Below, in pieces: positions 9,000 to 22,256 of a stretch of DNA of 64,000 nucleotides. Within the stretch, counting starts at the first letter, position 1, and every line of letters starts with the position of its first letter. Under the pieces are notes generated by a model, which saw only the letters and a list, made by a program, of their open reading frames with translations, was not told the origin of the DNA and made no database searches. Where the stretch lies: contig CM019826.1 in the NCBI GenBank assembly GCA_009763385.1, forward strand, positions 57,905,127-57,969,126, read 5' to 3'. The stretch is from Coix lacryma-jobi var. lacryma-jobi (taxonomy: Eukaryota; Streptophyta; Magnoliopsida; Poales; Poaceae). A program made the position numbers and the translations under genes.

Positions 9000-10752
9000 A
9001 TGGAACACGAAATGGATCGCGACATTGGAAAACCACCGTTCTTCGATGGGACGAACTATACGTATTGGAAGATACGTATGTCGGCCTATCTTCAGAGTTT
9101 GAGCGCTTTGGTTTGGGAGATTTGCAATGACCCTACGTATGTTGTCCTGGCTGCATGTGTGACCCCTCAGCAGGTCGACAAGCACGATGCCAATAGCCGG
9201 GCTCGTAACGCTTTGTTCTCGTGTTTGAGCATGTCTGAGTTTGATCGCGTTTCTCATCTCACTACGGCTCGGGAGATTTGGGAGACTCTCATGCGCTTTC
9301 ATGATGGAATCACTCAAGTAAAAACCCGTCTCTACAAGTCGCACAAGCGTGAGTATGAGAAGTTTTGACACATACCTGGCGAGAGCATAGAAAGTTTATT
9401 CGCTCGCTTTCAGGTGATTGTCAACAAGATGTGTGCTAACAAAGAGCTTTTGTCGTACGACGATCATGAGAGAGCTCTCAAGCTACTCCATACTCTTGAT
9501 CGATCGGTGTGGGACTCCAAGGTTCAGGCGATCATCGAATCACCTTACTATGAGACTCTCACTTGTGATGTTCTTTTTAGCAAGCTGAAGTCAAGTGAGA
9601 TTGACGCCATGACGAGGGCTTCTTATGAGAATCCTTCCGGCCCATCTATGGCTCCTGTTTCTAGCTCTTCTGGTAACCCAATTGGTGGTTTTGCTCTTTC
9701 TTCACTTCTCTCTGTTACAGAGGAACAACTGGAGTTCATGGGGGATCATGAGTTGGCTTTGCTTGCCAACCGGTTCTCGCGATTTCACAACAATCGCATG
9801 AACTGACGTCGCGGAGGAGGAAAAGCTGGATGCTTCGAGTGCGGTGACCCCGACCACTTCATCGCCAACTGCCCCCAGCGGAACAAGCAGGCTTTCGGCA
9901 AGGGCGACCACGGCTACAAGTACGACTCCGGCAAGCGTAAGGAGAAGTACACCCCCGCCAAGTACAAGCAGAAGGGTGGCTTCGACAAGGACTACATCAA
10001 GCGCAAGTACTTGGAGAAAGCCAAGGCTCAGGAGCGTGCTTTCCTCGCCTCACTCAACGACCTCGACAACAACTCGGATGACAACTCCATGGCGTCAAGC
10101 GATGATGAATCCGAGAAGAGGAAGGTTGAGGACAAGCTGAATGGCCTCTGCTTCTACACTGACACCCCGGGCTTCTGCACCATGGCCCTCGGCGATGAGG
10201 TTGCGAGCAAGTTGGAGGAGATTCCCCGCAATGACGACGACACCTCGCAGGTATCACAAACTATCGATGATCTTGCTGCTGAGGTTGAGACTCTTAGTGC
10301 TGCTCTAGTGAGTCAGGATAAGTTGCTGAAACTTGCTGCTAGAGAAAGGAAGGAGTTTAGGCAGAAGTGGGAGAGTGCGGTGAAGTAGCTTGAGTTTGCC
10401 AAGTCCACCATTGTAGTCACCGAGGAGAATGAATGTGAGATGTGTTCTGTGCATATGACTGTCCTTGTCTACTTGAAAGGGAAGTATGTTGCTTTGGTGG
10501 CCGAGGTGGATGAGCTTAGAGCTAGATCCACTTTGCTTGGTGCGTGCAAGTCTTGTGCAGGCTTGCAATATGACTTGGCAGAGAAGAATGCCAAGATTGT
10601 GTCTCTTGAGAAGGCCAGCTCAGATAGCACTTGTGTGGCTAGGTGTGCTTTGTGTGAGGACCTGGAGATAGAGATTGCGAATGTGAAGCATGACAAGATG
10701 CAAACTGAGAAAGAAAACATATACCTTCAGACCATCTTGTCATGGGTGTCTT
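9000..10752 (+). pseudogene. E1 gag, 5' part
   Basis: Copia capsid polyprotein from ATG 9000. One reading frame runs the whole length with three in-frame stops (TGA 9366-9368, TGA 9804-9806, TAG 10386-10388) and no frameshift. The N-terminal gag domain (from FFDGTNYTYWKIRM) is followed by a CCHC zinc knuckle at 9831-9872 (CFECGDPDHFIANC), a Lys-rich stretch, an acidic Asp/Ser stretch and a Glu/Lys-rich, probably coiled-coil region. The frame is broken at 10752 inside a codon by insertion of E2 and resumes in phase at 22257. TGA 9366 replaces the Arg codon CGA of E2. The protein would package element RNA in cytoplasmic virus-like particles; this copy cannot make it. Confidence 0.9.
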
Positions 10753-12837
10753 TGAAGGACCGAGAATGCAATAGCAAGGCGACCAGAGGGGGGGGGGGTG
10801 AATGGGAGCTCAAAAATTTCTCTCAAAACTTTGGCCAATTGTCCCAAAATCAACCCCAAGAAGCTACGACCAAAACCGTGATGCCCACGACCCTTGGAAG
10901 AGGGTGGATGATCCCTAGGATCACAGCGAGGCACCACAAAGCGATAGCGAACCAAAAACCAAAAGCACCGGCACAAGTTCAAACCTTGGAAACCGAGTCC
11001 CAAATGTAGATTGAAGGCTACGTCAGGAAATCCCCAAATACCGATGCTAACAAGTAGCAAAGATACCTAGAGAGGTTCCTAGGTGAACTAAGAAGCCAAC
11101 CGAGAGGTCTAGAAATCAAACGAAGAAGTCGGGAGAGCAAACGCACCAAAACTCAACAAGCAGCCGATTCCCGGACTGTCCGCCAGTACGGTCCCGGACT
11201 GTCCGGCTCAACCGCGGACTGTCCGCAGGGGGATGACGGACTGTCCGCCGGCCAAATCCCCGAAACAGCACTGGTGCTGCAAGTCCCCTGGACGTTCCCG
11301 GACTGTACGCGAACTCCAACGGCGGACTGTCCGTCGGTCAACCAAAAGCCAAACGGCCGAAGAACAGAGCCACTGGTCCGGCTCGTCCCCGACGCGCGAA
11401 CTATCCGCGCCCTAGGTGGCGGACTGTCCGCCCACCCAGTGAGGGCGAATTTGGTCGCCACTCACACGGATCCTCCCAAAATCAAATAAAAACTCAATCC
11501 CACGTTCCCAAACTTGGAGAAGATGATCACGAGGTAGTTAGGAGACTATCCCCAAGAAATCATCAGCTCAAATCGATTCAATCACCGGGAAATCGAAAGG
11601 GGAGGAGTATGAACGAAAAAGCGCCATGAAAACGAAATCAAGCCGATCTACTTGTTCGTGAGGAGTTAGATGAATTCCTTTGGTGAAAATGATCTCCTCA
11701 CTATAAAGAACAAGTTGATTCAAATGGATTTCGCAAAGACGCAGTAGAGACGGAGATCGAGTGACGGGAAAATCGCGGAGAAAACGAAGAACGCGAAGAA
11801 CACGAACAAAACGCGAATCAAGTCATCGATCTGCAACCGTGTGGCTACCACACGCTATAACAGTGAGGTTACAACCTCACTTCCTCAAAATCTCCAGTAC
11901 ACAGAGGTATGGTTCTCTGCGGATCTCAGCTAGCTACAGCAGGGGATTGGGAGAGCAGGAAACCCTAGAAGAAAAGAGCAAATGACTGAGATAGAATGGG
12001 AGGAGGGTGTCTCCCTCTACTTATCCTAATTCTAATTCCTACTCTACCCCTCAACTAATTACACAGCGAACCAGCTAAACCCTAGGGTTATTCTGGACCA
12101 ACTCGGGTAGGTGGTGATCCGACGGCCACGCCCGCACAACTGGTAGCGTTGCCTCGACGCAACCTCACCGATCGACGCCACGTGCCGCCACCGCTCTGCT
12201 TGTCCTTTTCCCGGACGTCGCACCCCCGTTTTTGTGGCCCAAACCGGGAAACCAGCCTTCACAGCCAACCCCCGGTTTTGAGGCCCAAACCGGGAAACTA
12301 GCCATCTAAGGCCTGAGTTTTGAGGCCCAAACTCAGCAAACCCGCAGCACCCAGGTTTTGAGGCCCAAACCTGGAAACCGTCCTCAGCCCGAGTTTTGTG
12401 GCCAAACTCGGAAACCATCCGCGCCCAGGTTTTGAGGCCCAAACCTGGAAACCGTCCACCCGATGGTTTTTCTCTGGCTCTACCACCAAACCGAAGCTGT
12501 AGAGGGGATGCACCGCCCGTGCACCCCGTCCACCGACACGTGTCCCCAGGTCCTCGACCCGAGCAACACATGACCGCAAGTCTTCGCTCATCGCTGTCCC
12601 AGGCTGTCAGCCACCATAGCTGATCCTCGGGCCACCGGTCCCTCAGTCCAAGCCTCACGTCCGCCCTTTGCCACTCTCGGTCCCTCAGCACGGCACATCT
12701 CTACTTGACCCTCACCTTGCCTTTGATCACTATATTCGTGCTCGACACCTACACAACACAAGCCAAAGAACATGCGCATCATCCCAGTTGACAATCACTC
12801 ATCACTCAGAGACTCGGCATACACCCATGTATTCGCA
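10753..12837 (-). repeat. E2 3' LTR
   Basis: Plus-strand ends are TGAAGGACC and ATTCGCA, that is TG...CA in element direction. Nearly identical to 20234-22251 apart from indels. The H1 hairpin array lies at 12223-12448 and the H2 array at 11168-11430. Compared with the 5' LTR it has one extra H1 module with its spacer near 12242-12298, and an extra ACGCCACGTGCC segment near 12173. Confidence 0.95.
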
Positions 12838-14347
12838 ATCTCCCCCTTGATGAGTGCATTGTCAACTACTCACACAAATCATAATGGAAACAGAAGAAAG
12901 AAGAAAAAGAAGAGAGAACTCGACCAAATGACCCAAAAGCATAGCAAAGCCGAAGAAGGTCAAGTGGAAGGAGCAAGACAACTTGGTCCCCAAAGACATG
13001 GGCAACGGCTCGACGCAACCAAGCAAAGCAAAGCTAGCCCTCAAGAAGCGGTAGAACAGGCTTAACACCGCTAGCAAAAGCCAATTGACAAACAGAAGAG
13101 CTCAACACCAATTGAAAATCTGAAAGGCAAATGCTAGTCCCTCAAGAAAGAGGCAAAGGCTCAACACAACTAGCAAAAACGCTCCGAACCAATTGGAAAT
13201 TTCAAAACTCATCATGAGCAAACTCCCCCTTCAATAGTGCACACAACCTCAGGGGACACATGATTTGTCAGTATTTTCTCCCCTTAGTTGAAAATGCACT
13301 AATCAAGCAAATGTGCACAAACACTCAATATTCTCCCCCTTGACAGAAAATCTCCCTCCAAAAATGCATATGAGTTAAAATGCAAGTTAGCAGCTTCAGG
13401 AATACAATCAAGAGAGTGCAAGGATGCTCTACAGAGTTCTGATACGATGACTCAACAATATCCATAAGAAGCTAGCAAAGGCTCAAACTGATCACTAGGT
13501 ACGAAATATGAACATGAGACCAAAATGAGCAGTTTTCAGCCGAAAAGGTATTCACCATCAAAATAGCACAGAACATGTATAGACAGGAAGTCACACAAGT
13601 GCTAAACATGTATTCAAGGTGAACTACCCCTAGCAAAGTTCAATCATCATGCTATAGAATGAAACATAACTTATGTATTCAAAATTTTATCGGAGTTGCA
13701 GTAGTTAAATTACACAAGTTCAAATTTCAGTATGTGATTGCGAGAGGTTGAGAGCTTGTCATTGCCTAACTTTTCAACTGTGCGAAGCCTATGCAGAAGC
13801 AATCAGAAGCTTAAAGCAACAGTTTCAGTCATACACTACACAACTCAAGTTTGACTCAAAGTGCAATGAGAAACAGTCTCGAAACTGTGATGTGCTGACA
13901 AGCAATCCCATCTCGATCTTTCCAATTCACTTAACTTGATTCAAGATTAAAACAGCATATGAACATACCAAGCAAGTGAATGACTCAGAACTAGAGACAT
14001 AGCAACCTAGCATATATGAAAAGCACAAGTGACTTCAACACATTCTACACATGCTAGTTGCATATCTCAATGGTGAACATTTTCAAGTTTTATGTTCAAT
14101 AAGCAGAATTCACCATTCAGAAAATAGTTCAGCTCACAACATGTATCAGTGATCAGAAAGAGCATAAGCTACAACATCATCATAAAGCATCAGAGCAAAA
14201 ACTATACAGAGCATAGTTACATTCTAAAGATTATACACATGAAGCTTGGAATGTTAATATGCAAGATGAAATGCAAAGATGCATGAAGAAACCAAAAGAA
14301 GGGAAAAGAATCAGTTTATAACACAAAAACCAAAGTGTTTCTCCCAT
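12838..14347 (-). other. E2 3' untranslated region and polypurine tract
   Basis: About 1.5 kb without genes between the pol stop and the 3' LTR. The polypurine tract (AAGGGGGAGAT in element direction, 12838-12848) abuts the LTR. A degenerate repeat block of CTAGC and GTTGAGCC words lies at about 12960-13200, and a second GGGGGAGAA-type purine run near 13275. Homologous stretches are present in E1 and E3. Short ORFs here have no similarity to an envelope protein. Confidence 0.85.
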
Positions 14348-17300
14348 CTAAAAGGGGAAACATACACCAAGCTCACCTCTCAACCTAGCAGAAGTTGATT
14401 GGTCCAAAGGCTTGGTGAAAATATCAGCCAACTGATGATGAGTATCGACATGGCGAAGGTCGATATCACCCTTCTCATAGTGGTCTCGCAGAAAATGAAA
14501 GCGCACATCAATGTGTCTGGTCTTCGAGTGCAGCACGGGGTTCTTAGCAACGCTAATCGCACTCGTGCTGTCACAAAGCAAAGGAACGCGAGAAAAGCTC
14601 AGACCAAAATCATGCAAAGTGGCCATCATCCAGAGCAGCTGGGAACAACAGCTAGCTGCAGCAACATACTCAGCCTCTGTGGTAGACTGGGCGACACTAG
14701 ACTGCTTGCGAGAAGACCACGAAACAAGAGAATAACCAATAAACTGGCAAGTCCCAGAAGTGAACTTGCGCTCAATCCGGCAACCAGCAAAATCGGCATC
14801 AGAATAACCACAAAGAGAGAGGGTGGAGGAAGCAGAATACCAAATCCCAAACTCAGGAGTGAAGCATAAGTACCTCATAATGCGCTTGACCGCCTGACGG
14901 TGAGAGGTGCGCGGCGACCACTGAAATCGCGCGCAAAGACACACCCCGAACTGAATGTCCGGGCGTGTTGCCGTCAGGTACAGCAGTGACCCGATCATAC
15001 TCCGGTACTCCTTCTGGTCTACAGCTTCTCCGTCTTTGTCCACATCCAGGGCCGTCGTGGTTGACATGGGTGTTGGAAGAGGCTTGGCCTCACCCATATC
15101 GAATTTCTTTAGGATATCCTTGGTATACTTACCCTGATGCACAAACGTTCCCTCTCGAGACTGCTTGATTTGCAATTCGAGGAAAAACGTCAGCTCACCC
15201 ATCATGCTCATCTCAAACTCCCTGCTCATAGTATCTGCAAACTTGGCAACCAAAGCGTGAGAAGAACCACCGAAAATGATATCATCCACGTAAATCTGGA
15301 CCAAGAGAGTATTAGTGTTGAGGAGAAAGTGCGTTTTATCCACACATCCCATCTTGAAACCCTTAGCAAGCAAAAAGGTTTTCAACCTATCATACCAGGC
15401 TCTAGGGGCTTGTTTCAAACCATACAAAGCTTTGTGAAGTTTAAAAACATGGTTTGGAAACTTGGGGTTTTCGAAACCGGGGGGTTGTCTCACATACACC
15501 TCCTCTTCTATGTAGCCGTTTAAGAAGGCACTCTTGACATCCATTTGAAAAAGTTTGAAACCTTTGGATGCAGCAAAAGCCAAGAGTATCCTAATTGCCT
15601 CCAAACGAGCTACAGGAGCAAAAGTCTCCTCATAGTCTATCCCCTCCTTCTGACTATACCCCTGGGCTACAAGTCTGGCCTTGTTTCTCACTACATGGCC
15701 ATCCTCTCCTTGTTTGTTTTTGAAAACCTATTTTGTCCCAATTGGGTGACACTCAAAGGGAGGAGAAACTAGAACCCAAACCCGATTTCTTTCAAAATTT
15801 TCTAACTCCTCATGCATGGCATTGACCAAATCTGGATCCGTCAAAGCGTGTCCAACATCTCGGGGTTCAAAATCAGCAACAAATGCAGAATGAGCAAAGT
15901 GAGAGATATGTTGTGACCTTGACCGAGTGACGCGTTCGCCAATGCTACCGATCATCTGCTGAGGCGGGTGTTGGTGCTGAATGTGTCGTGGCGCCTCCCT
16001 TGCCGAAGTGGCCTCCCCCTCAACAGCAGCTGGTGCCTCCTCGAGTACAAAAGGTACCGCTCGAGGTGGCAGATCCCACGGCCCCAAGTAGTTGAAGAAG
16101 AGGGATCAGGGCCGTGAGTCGTAGTAGAAGCCGCTCCTTGCGGCACAGCAGGTGGAGGAGGTGCTGGGTCATCCATCCCTGCAGCACCTTCTTCTTCATC
16201 ATCGAAAAGAGGCTCGCCAACCTCATGATCACCTGCACGCTCAAAACAAGAAGAAGGACAAACCATGGTCTCGTCGAAGGTGACATCGGATGTCTCCATG
16301 ACTCGATTAGTGTCAAGGTTAAGTACACGATAAGCATGAGTATGAGCGCCATAACCCAAAAACACACCGTCAGAAGAACGAGACTCAAACTTGTCCAAAT
16401 TTCCCTTTTTGAGTATAAAACAGTGGCAACCAAAAACTCTAAAATAACTCACCTTGGGGAGTTTTCCAAAACGCAACTCATAAGAGGTCTTTTTCAAGAA
16501 AGCTCGAAGAAAAATGCGATTGGAAATATAGCATGCAGTGCTCATAGCTTCGGCCCAATATCGCCTAGGAGTCCTATGCTCATCGAGCATCGTCCTGGCC
16601 ATCTCTACAAGGGTCCCATTTTTCCTCTCTACAACACCATTTTGTGGCGGTGTGTAGGGAGAAGAAAACTGATGCTCCAAGCCCAAAGAGTTACAAAACT
16701 TCTCAAAATCCGAATTTTTGAATTCGGAACCATTATCACTCTGAATTGCTCGCATTGAGTTCAAAGGGAACTCATTCTGAAGACGCAAAATCAGATTGCG
16801 AGTAAAGGAGAAAGTCTCGGTCTTCTCAGCTAAAAAGAAGACCCACGAATATCTCGAGAAATCGTCAACAACAACAAGCACATACCACTTCCCCCCAACC
16901 GAGCTCACCCGAGCCGGACCAACAAGGTCCATGTGCAAAAGCACTCCAGGGCGCTTGGTCATGACCTGAGTCACTGGATGGTGGGGAGCGGCAACCATCT
17001 TCCCTTGTCTACAAGAATGGCAAACAAGATCCTTCTCCATGGATAACTTGGGCAATCCTCGGATTAGGCCAAGTGAACTAAGTATTGCAAGCAAGTCGAG
17101 GCTCAAATGTCCTAGTCTCCTATGCCACTTCCAAAGATCAGAGGAGGAAGGTCCAGCCACAAGACAACGAGAAATGCCAAATGACTCTGAGAAATCCGCA
17201 CGAAAGACTTTTCCAAAGGGCGAAATCCCACAAACAAGATTGCCCTGAGGATCCAAAATGCGACTGAGATTCGGTTTAAAACGAATCTCATAGTCATCAT

Positions 17301-17534
17301 CGAAAAGTTGCAAAACAGAAAGAAGGTTAAAATGCAAGTTAGAAACAAGAGCAACATCACGCAACACAAAGTGCTCATTAACTCGCACCGACCCACGAGA
17401 AATACCTTACCTTTGCTATTGTCGCCGAAGGTGATAAACTCCTTTCCGGCGATCGGACTAAGACTAGAGAACCACTTGGCGTTTCCGGTCATGTGCCTCG
17501 AACACCCGGAATCCACCAACCAAACGTTCTCCAA
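14348..17534 (-). pseudogene. E2 pol: protease, integrase, RT, RNase H
   Basis: Copia-order polyprotein. The protease motif is VDSGCSRHMTG near 17515. Integrase has the HHCC finger (WHRRLGH ... CHSC), then the catalytic core with MDLVGP, SDNGSEF and NGVVERKN. The RT has HPIGTK, FLNGYIEEEVYV and the active-site YVDD (15281-15292), and RNase H runs to the stop at 14348. Two single-base deletions (near 17400 and 16090) shift the frame, and one TAG (15728-15730) replaces the Trp after HPIGTK. From 15691 to 14348 the RT/RNase H half is open for 447 codons with its catalytic motifs intact. Gag and pol are in different frames, separated by the gag stop and a further stop. Confidence 0.93.
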
Positions 17535-17548
17535 TCGTTTTACCTACA

Positions 17549-20170
17549 TCAATAAAAAGACATAGGGTGAGCATACGGTCCAACTCTGGGGTTAGTGAAG
17601 TAGGAAGAATACCAGTGTTGGGCCGGCTGCTCAAAAGAACGGTTAGCAGAAAAACCATTCCTAGCACGCCTACGGGAAGAGCGATCACCACGTTGAGGAA
17701 AACATGGTCCGCTAAGGGAGGAGCGTCCATCGCGATACTCAAAACGCGGTGGGGGAAAACGCTCAACTACAAAGCCACCGCCACGGGGTCCGTAGCCTAC
17801 AACTGCAGGCTCCCGCCGGGCACGACCTCCATGCGGCCTAGGCCTAGGAACTTGATTTTTTGGACCTCTAGGCCTAGCAGTACGCCTCTGAACATTCGGC
17901 ACATGTACATCATGGAAAGGATAGTACATGTCCGGGTTGTTCATCTCCTTTGCGCGGCGCACCTCTCTCTTGCGCCGAAAGCAAAACTCACTCAAGTGTC
18001 CATTTTTCCCACAATGCTCACAATGGTACCTCACCGCTCTCATAGGGGGTTGTTTGTACTCATGGTAGTGGGTGTGGATCACTTTGCCCTTCTGTGGCAT
18101 AAGCTCCTCCTGGATGGGTGGCATTGTGTCCAGCTTGTTCTTGAGATGGTTTGGTTTGGGATCCCATGATTATTTCTTGGGTGGAGCCCTCGGAGGTTCA
18201 ACAAAGACCCCATCCTTGGTGTTTGGCTTGAGAGGCTCTTTGGGTGGTATCTTGGTAAGCTTGGGAGTAGTGGTGGAGTTGGGCTTCTCACATGGGTTAA
18301 GACCACTCGACTCTCCAATCTTCCCAAAAGATGAAACATCAACACCCGGAGCAAAACCTACACCTGGACCTCCAGCAGCTCGCTTGAATTGGGAGATCAT
18401 CATCCCGAGCTGTGGCTCACCTCAAGACACCCATGACAAGATGGTCCAAAGGTATGTGTTTTCCTCCTCGGTTTGCATCTTGTCATGCTTCACATTAGCA
18501 ATCTCCATCTCCAAACCCTCGCAAAGAACACACCTAGCCACACATGTGCTACCTGAGTGGGCCTCTTCAAGAGACACAATCTTGGCATTCTTCTCTGCCA
18601 ACTCAGATTGCAAGCCTGCACAGGACTTGCACGCACCCAATAGAGAAGATCTAGCCTTCAGCTCATCCACCTCTCCTACCAACGCAGCATACTTACCTCT
18701 CAAAGTGAGAAGGTCAGTCATGTGCGTGGTGCACATCTCGCACTCAACCTCCTCAGACACGACTACGGTGGACTTGGCAAACTCAAGCTCCTTCACCGTA
18801 TCCTCCCACTTCTGCCTAAACTCCTTGCGCTCTCTAGCAGCACGCCTAAGCAACTTGTCCTGACTAAGGAGCGCGATAGTAAGCTTCTCGACCTCAGCAG
18901 AAAGCTCGTCGGGGGTCTGAGATACCTGGGAGGTGTCGTCGTCGTCGTCGTTCCGAGGAATGTCCTCCAGCTCGCCGTCGACCTCCTTGCTGAGGGCCAT
19001 GGTGCAGAAGCCGTCGTCGTCGGCAAAGAAGCAGAGACCGTTCAGCTTGTCCTCGATCCTCTTCTTCTTCTCGGACTCGTCGTCGCTAGAGGCAGTGGAG
19101 TCGTCATCCGAGTCATCGATGTTGCTGAGCGTGGCAAAGAAAGCACGCTGCTCCGCCTGGGCCTTCTCCAAGTACTTCGTCTTGATGTACTCTTTGTCGA
19201 AGCCACCCTTCCGCTTGTGCTTCGCGGGGACGTACTTCTCCTTGCGCTTGCCGGAGTCGTACTTGTGCCCATGATCCGCCTTGCCGAAGACTTGCTTGTT
19301 CTTCTTCGGGCAATTAGCGATGAAGTGGTTGGGGTCGCCGCACTCGAAGCATCCCGAGCGTCCTCCTCCGCGGCGACAGTTCATGCGGTTGTTGTGGAAC
19401 CGGGAGAACTGGTTGGCAAGCAAAGCCAACTCATCATCCCCCATGAGCTCAAGCTGCTCCTCTATGACAGATAGAAGTGAAGAAAAAGCAAAGCCTCCAG
19501 AGGAGTTAGCAGAAGAGCCAGAAAGCAAAGCCATTGACAGGCCAGAAGGATTTTCATAAGAAGCCCTCGCCATGGCATCGATCTCACTGGACTTGAGCTT
19601 ACTGAAGAGCTCGTCGCATGTGAGGGTCTCATAGTTAGGCGATTCGATGATCGCCTGAACCTTGGAATCCCACACCGACCGATCGAGAGTATGCAAAAGC
19701 TTCAAAGCTCTCTCATGATCATTGAAAGGCAACAGCTCCTTGTTAACCCTCATCCTGTTGACAATCACCTGAAAGCGAGCGAATAAACTCTCTATGCTCT
19801 CGCCAGGCATATGTCGAAAGTTCTCGTACTCTCGCTTGTGCGACTCGTAGAGACGGGTTTTGACTTGAGAGGTTCCCTCATGGAAACGCCTGAGGGATGC
19901 CCAAATCTCCCGAGCCGTAGCGAGGTGAGAAACGCAATCAAACTCCGTCATGCTCAAGCATGAGAAAAGAGCATTACGGGCTCGGCTATTGGCATCGTGA
20001 TCATCGATCTGTCACCGAGTCACACGAGCAGCCAAGACCACGTAATCAGCAGAGTTGCAAATATCCCAAATAGAAGCACCCATACTCTGCAGAAAGGCCG
20101 ACATGCGTATCTTCCAATACGCATAGTTCGTCCCATCGAAAAACGGCGGTTTGCCCACGCCGCGATCCAT
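17549..20170 (-). pseudogene. E2 gag
   Basis: Single frame of about 873 codons from ATG 20170, with three stops (TGA 20014-20012, TGA 18424-18422, TAA 18172-18170). The stretch from 19957 to 18422 is open for 511 codons. It has the copia gag domain, a CCHC knuckle (CFECGDPNHFIANC, near 19350), Lys-rich and acidic stretches, a coiled-coil-like part, and a second knuckle-like motif CEHCGKNGHLSEFC near 18000. The last part is Arg/Gly-rich. The terminal stop at 17549-17551, after PMSFY, lies at the same place in E1 and E3 and is taken as the true end of gag. Confidence 0.92.
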
Positions 20171-20219
20171 GTCGCCTTCTGTGGATCTGGAACCGGCTAA
20201 GGTGGAAGATCCTTAACCC

Positions 20220-20231
20220 GCTTCGATACCA
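20220..20231 (-). other. E2 primer-binding site
   Basis: TGGTATCGAAGC in element direction, two bases from the 5' LTR. Two changes from the initiator-Met tRNA complement TGGTATCAGAGC. Confidence 0.85.
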
Positions 20232-20233
20232 AT

Positions 20234-22251
20234 TGAAGGACCGAGAATGCAATAGCAAGGCGACCAGAGGGGGGGTGAATGGGAGCTCAAAAATTTCTCT
20301 CGAAACTTTGGCCAATTGTCCCAAAATCAACCCCAAGAAGCTACGACCGAAACCGTGATGCCCACGACCCTTGGAAGAGGGTGGATGATCCCTAGGATCA
20401 CAGCAAGGCACCACAAAGCGATAGCGAACCAAAAACCAAAAGCACCGGCACAAGTTCAAACCTTGGAAACCGAGTCCCAAACGTAGATTGAAGGCTACGT
20501 CAGGAAATCCCCAAATACCGATGCTAACAAGTAGCAAAGATACCTAGAGAGGTTCCTAGGTGAACTAAGAAGCCAACCGAGAGGTCCGGAAATCAAGCGA
20601 AGACATCAAGAGAGCAAACGCAGCAAAACTCAACAAGCAGCCGATTCCCGGACTGTCCGCCAGTATGGTCCCGGACTGTCCGGCTCAACCGCGGACTGTC
20701 CGCGAGGGGATGGCGAACTGTCCGCCGGCCAAATCCCCGAAATAGCACTGGTGCTGCAAGTCCCCTGGACGTTCTCGGACTGTCCACGAACTCCAACGGC
20801 AGACTATCCACCGGTCAACCAAAAGCCAAACGACCGAAGAACAGAGCCACTGGTCCGGCTCGTCCCCGACGCGCGGACTGTCCGCGCCCTAGGTGGTGGA
20901 CTGTCCGCCAACACCCAGTGAGGGCGAATTTGGTCGCCACTCACACGGATCCTCCCAAAATCAAATCAAAACTCAATCCCACATTCCCAAACTTGGAGAA
21001 GATGATCACGAGGTAGTTAGGAGACTATCCCCAAGAAATCATCTGCTCAAATCGATTCAATCACCGGGAAATCGAAACGGGAGGAGTCTGAACGAAAAAG
21101 CACCACAAAAATGAAATCAAGCCGATCTACTTGTTCGTGAGGAGTTAGATGAATTCCTTCGGTGGAAATGATCTCCTCACTATAAAGAACAAGTTGATTC
21201 AAACGGATTTCACAAAGACGCAGTAGAGAGGGAGATCGAGTGACGGGAAAATCGCGGAGAAAACGAAGAACACGAACAAAACGCGAATCAAGTCATCGAT
21301 CTGCAACCGTGTGGCTACCACACGCTACAACAGTGAGGTTACGACCTCACTTCCTCAAAATCACCAGTACACAGAGGTATGGTTCTCTGCGGATCTCAGC
21401 TAGCTACAGCAGGGGATTGGGAGAGCAGGAAACCCTAGAAGCAAAGAGCAAATGACTGAGATAGAATGGGAGGAGGGTGTCTCCCTCTACTTATCCTAAT
21501 TCTAATTCCTACTCTACCCCTCAACTAATTACAGAGCGAACCAGCTAAACCCTAGGGTTATTTTGGACCAACTCGAGTAGGTGGTGATCCGATGGCCACG
21601 CCCGCACAACTGGTAGCGTTGCCTCGACGCAACCTCACCGATCGCCGCCACCGCTCTGCTTGTCCTTTTCCCGGACGTCGCACCCCCGGTTTTGTGGCCC
21701 AAACCGGGAAACCAGCCATCCAAGGCCTGAGTTTTGAGGCCCAAACTCAGCAAACCCGCAGCACCCAGGTTTTGAGGCCCAAACCTGGAAACCGTCCTCA
21801 GCCCGAGTTTTGTGGCCAAACTCGGAAACCATCCGCGCCCAGGTTTTGAGGCCCAAACCTGGAAACCGTCCACCCGATGGTTTTTCTCTGGCTCTACCAC
21901 CAAACCGAAGCTGTAGAGGGGATGCACCACCCGTGCACCCCGTCCACCAACACATGTCCCCAGGTCCTCGACCCGAGCAACACATGACCGCAAGTCTTCG
22001 CTCGTCGCTGTCCCAGGCTGTCAGCCACCACAACTCATCCTTGGGCCACCGGTCCCTCAGTCCAAGCCTCACGTCCGCCCTTCGCCACTCTCGGTCCCTC
22101 GGCACGACACGTCTCTACTTGACCTTCACCTTGCCTTTGATCACTGTATCCGTGCTCGACACCTGCCCAACACAAGCCAAAGAACATGTGCATCATCCGA
22201 GTTGACAATCACTCATCACTCAGAGACTCGGCATACACCCATGTATCTGCA
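20234..22251 (-). repeat. E2 5' LTR (2,018 bp)
   Basis: TG...CA in element direction, beginning TGCAGATACATGGG at 22251. The third base pair of the otherwise conserved TGCGGAT start is changed to TGCAGAT. H1 array at 21685-21862 and H2 array at about 20645-20910. It is followed outward by the duplicated GTCTT. Confidence 0.95.
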
Positions 22252-22256
22252 GTCTT

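Larger units (their letters stand above)
10753..22251 (-). mobile_element. E2: SIRE/Maximus-like copia element inserted in E1 gag
   Basis: Complete LTR to LTR, opposite in direction to E1. Flanked by the 5-bp duplication GTCTT (10748-10752 and 22252-22256). LTRs are 20234-22251 (5', 2,018 bp) and 10753-12837 (3', 2,085 bp). The length difference comes largely from hairpin-array units. It carries gag (20170-17549) and pol (17534-14348) and is the least broken copy overall: three stops in gag, and two single-base deletions and one stop in pol. Confidence 0.95.

Noticed and set aside
12240..12450. Tandem minisatellite only
   Set aside because: Plain satellite repeats would keep identical units; here unit arms change in a paired manner, so it is reported as a hairpin array instead.
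18722..19474. Plus-strand 250-codon open frame
   Set aside because: Mirror of E2 gag on the other strand; Leu/Val-rich artefact of gag codon bias.
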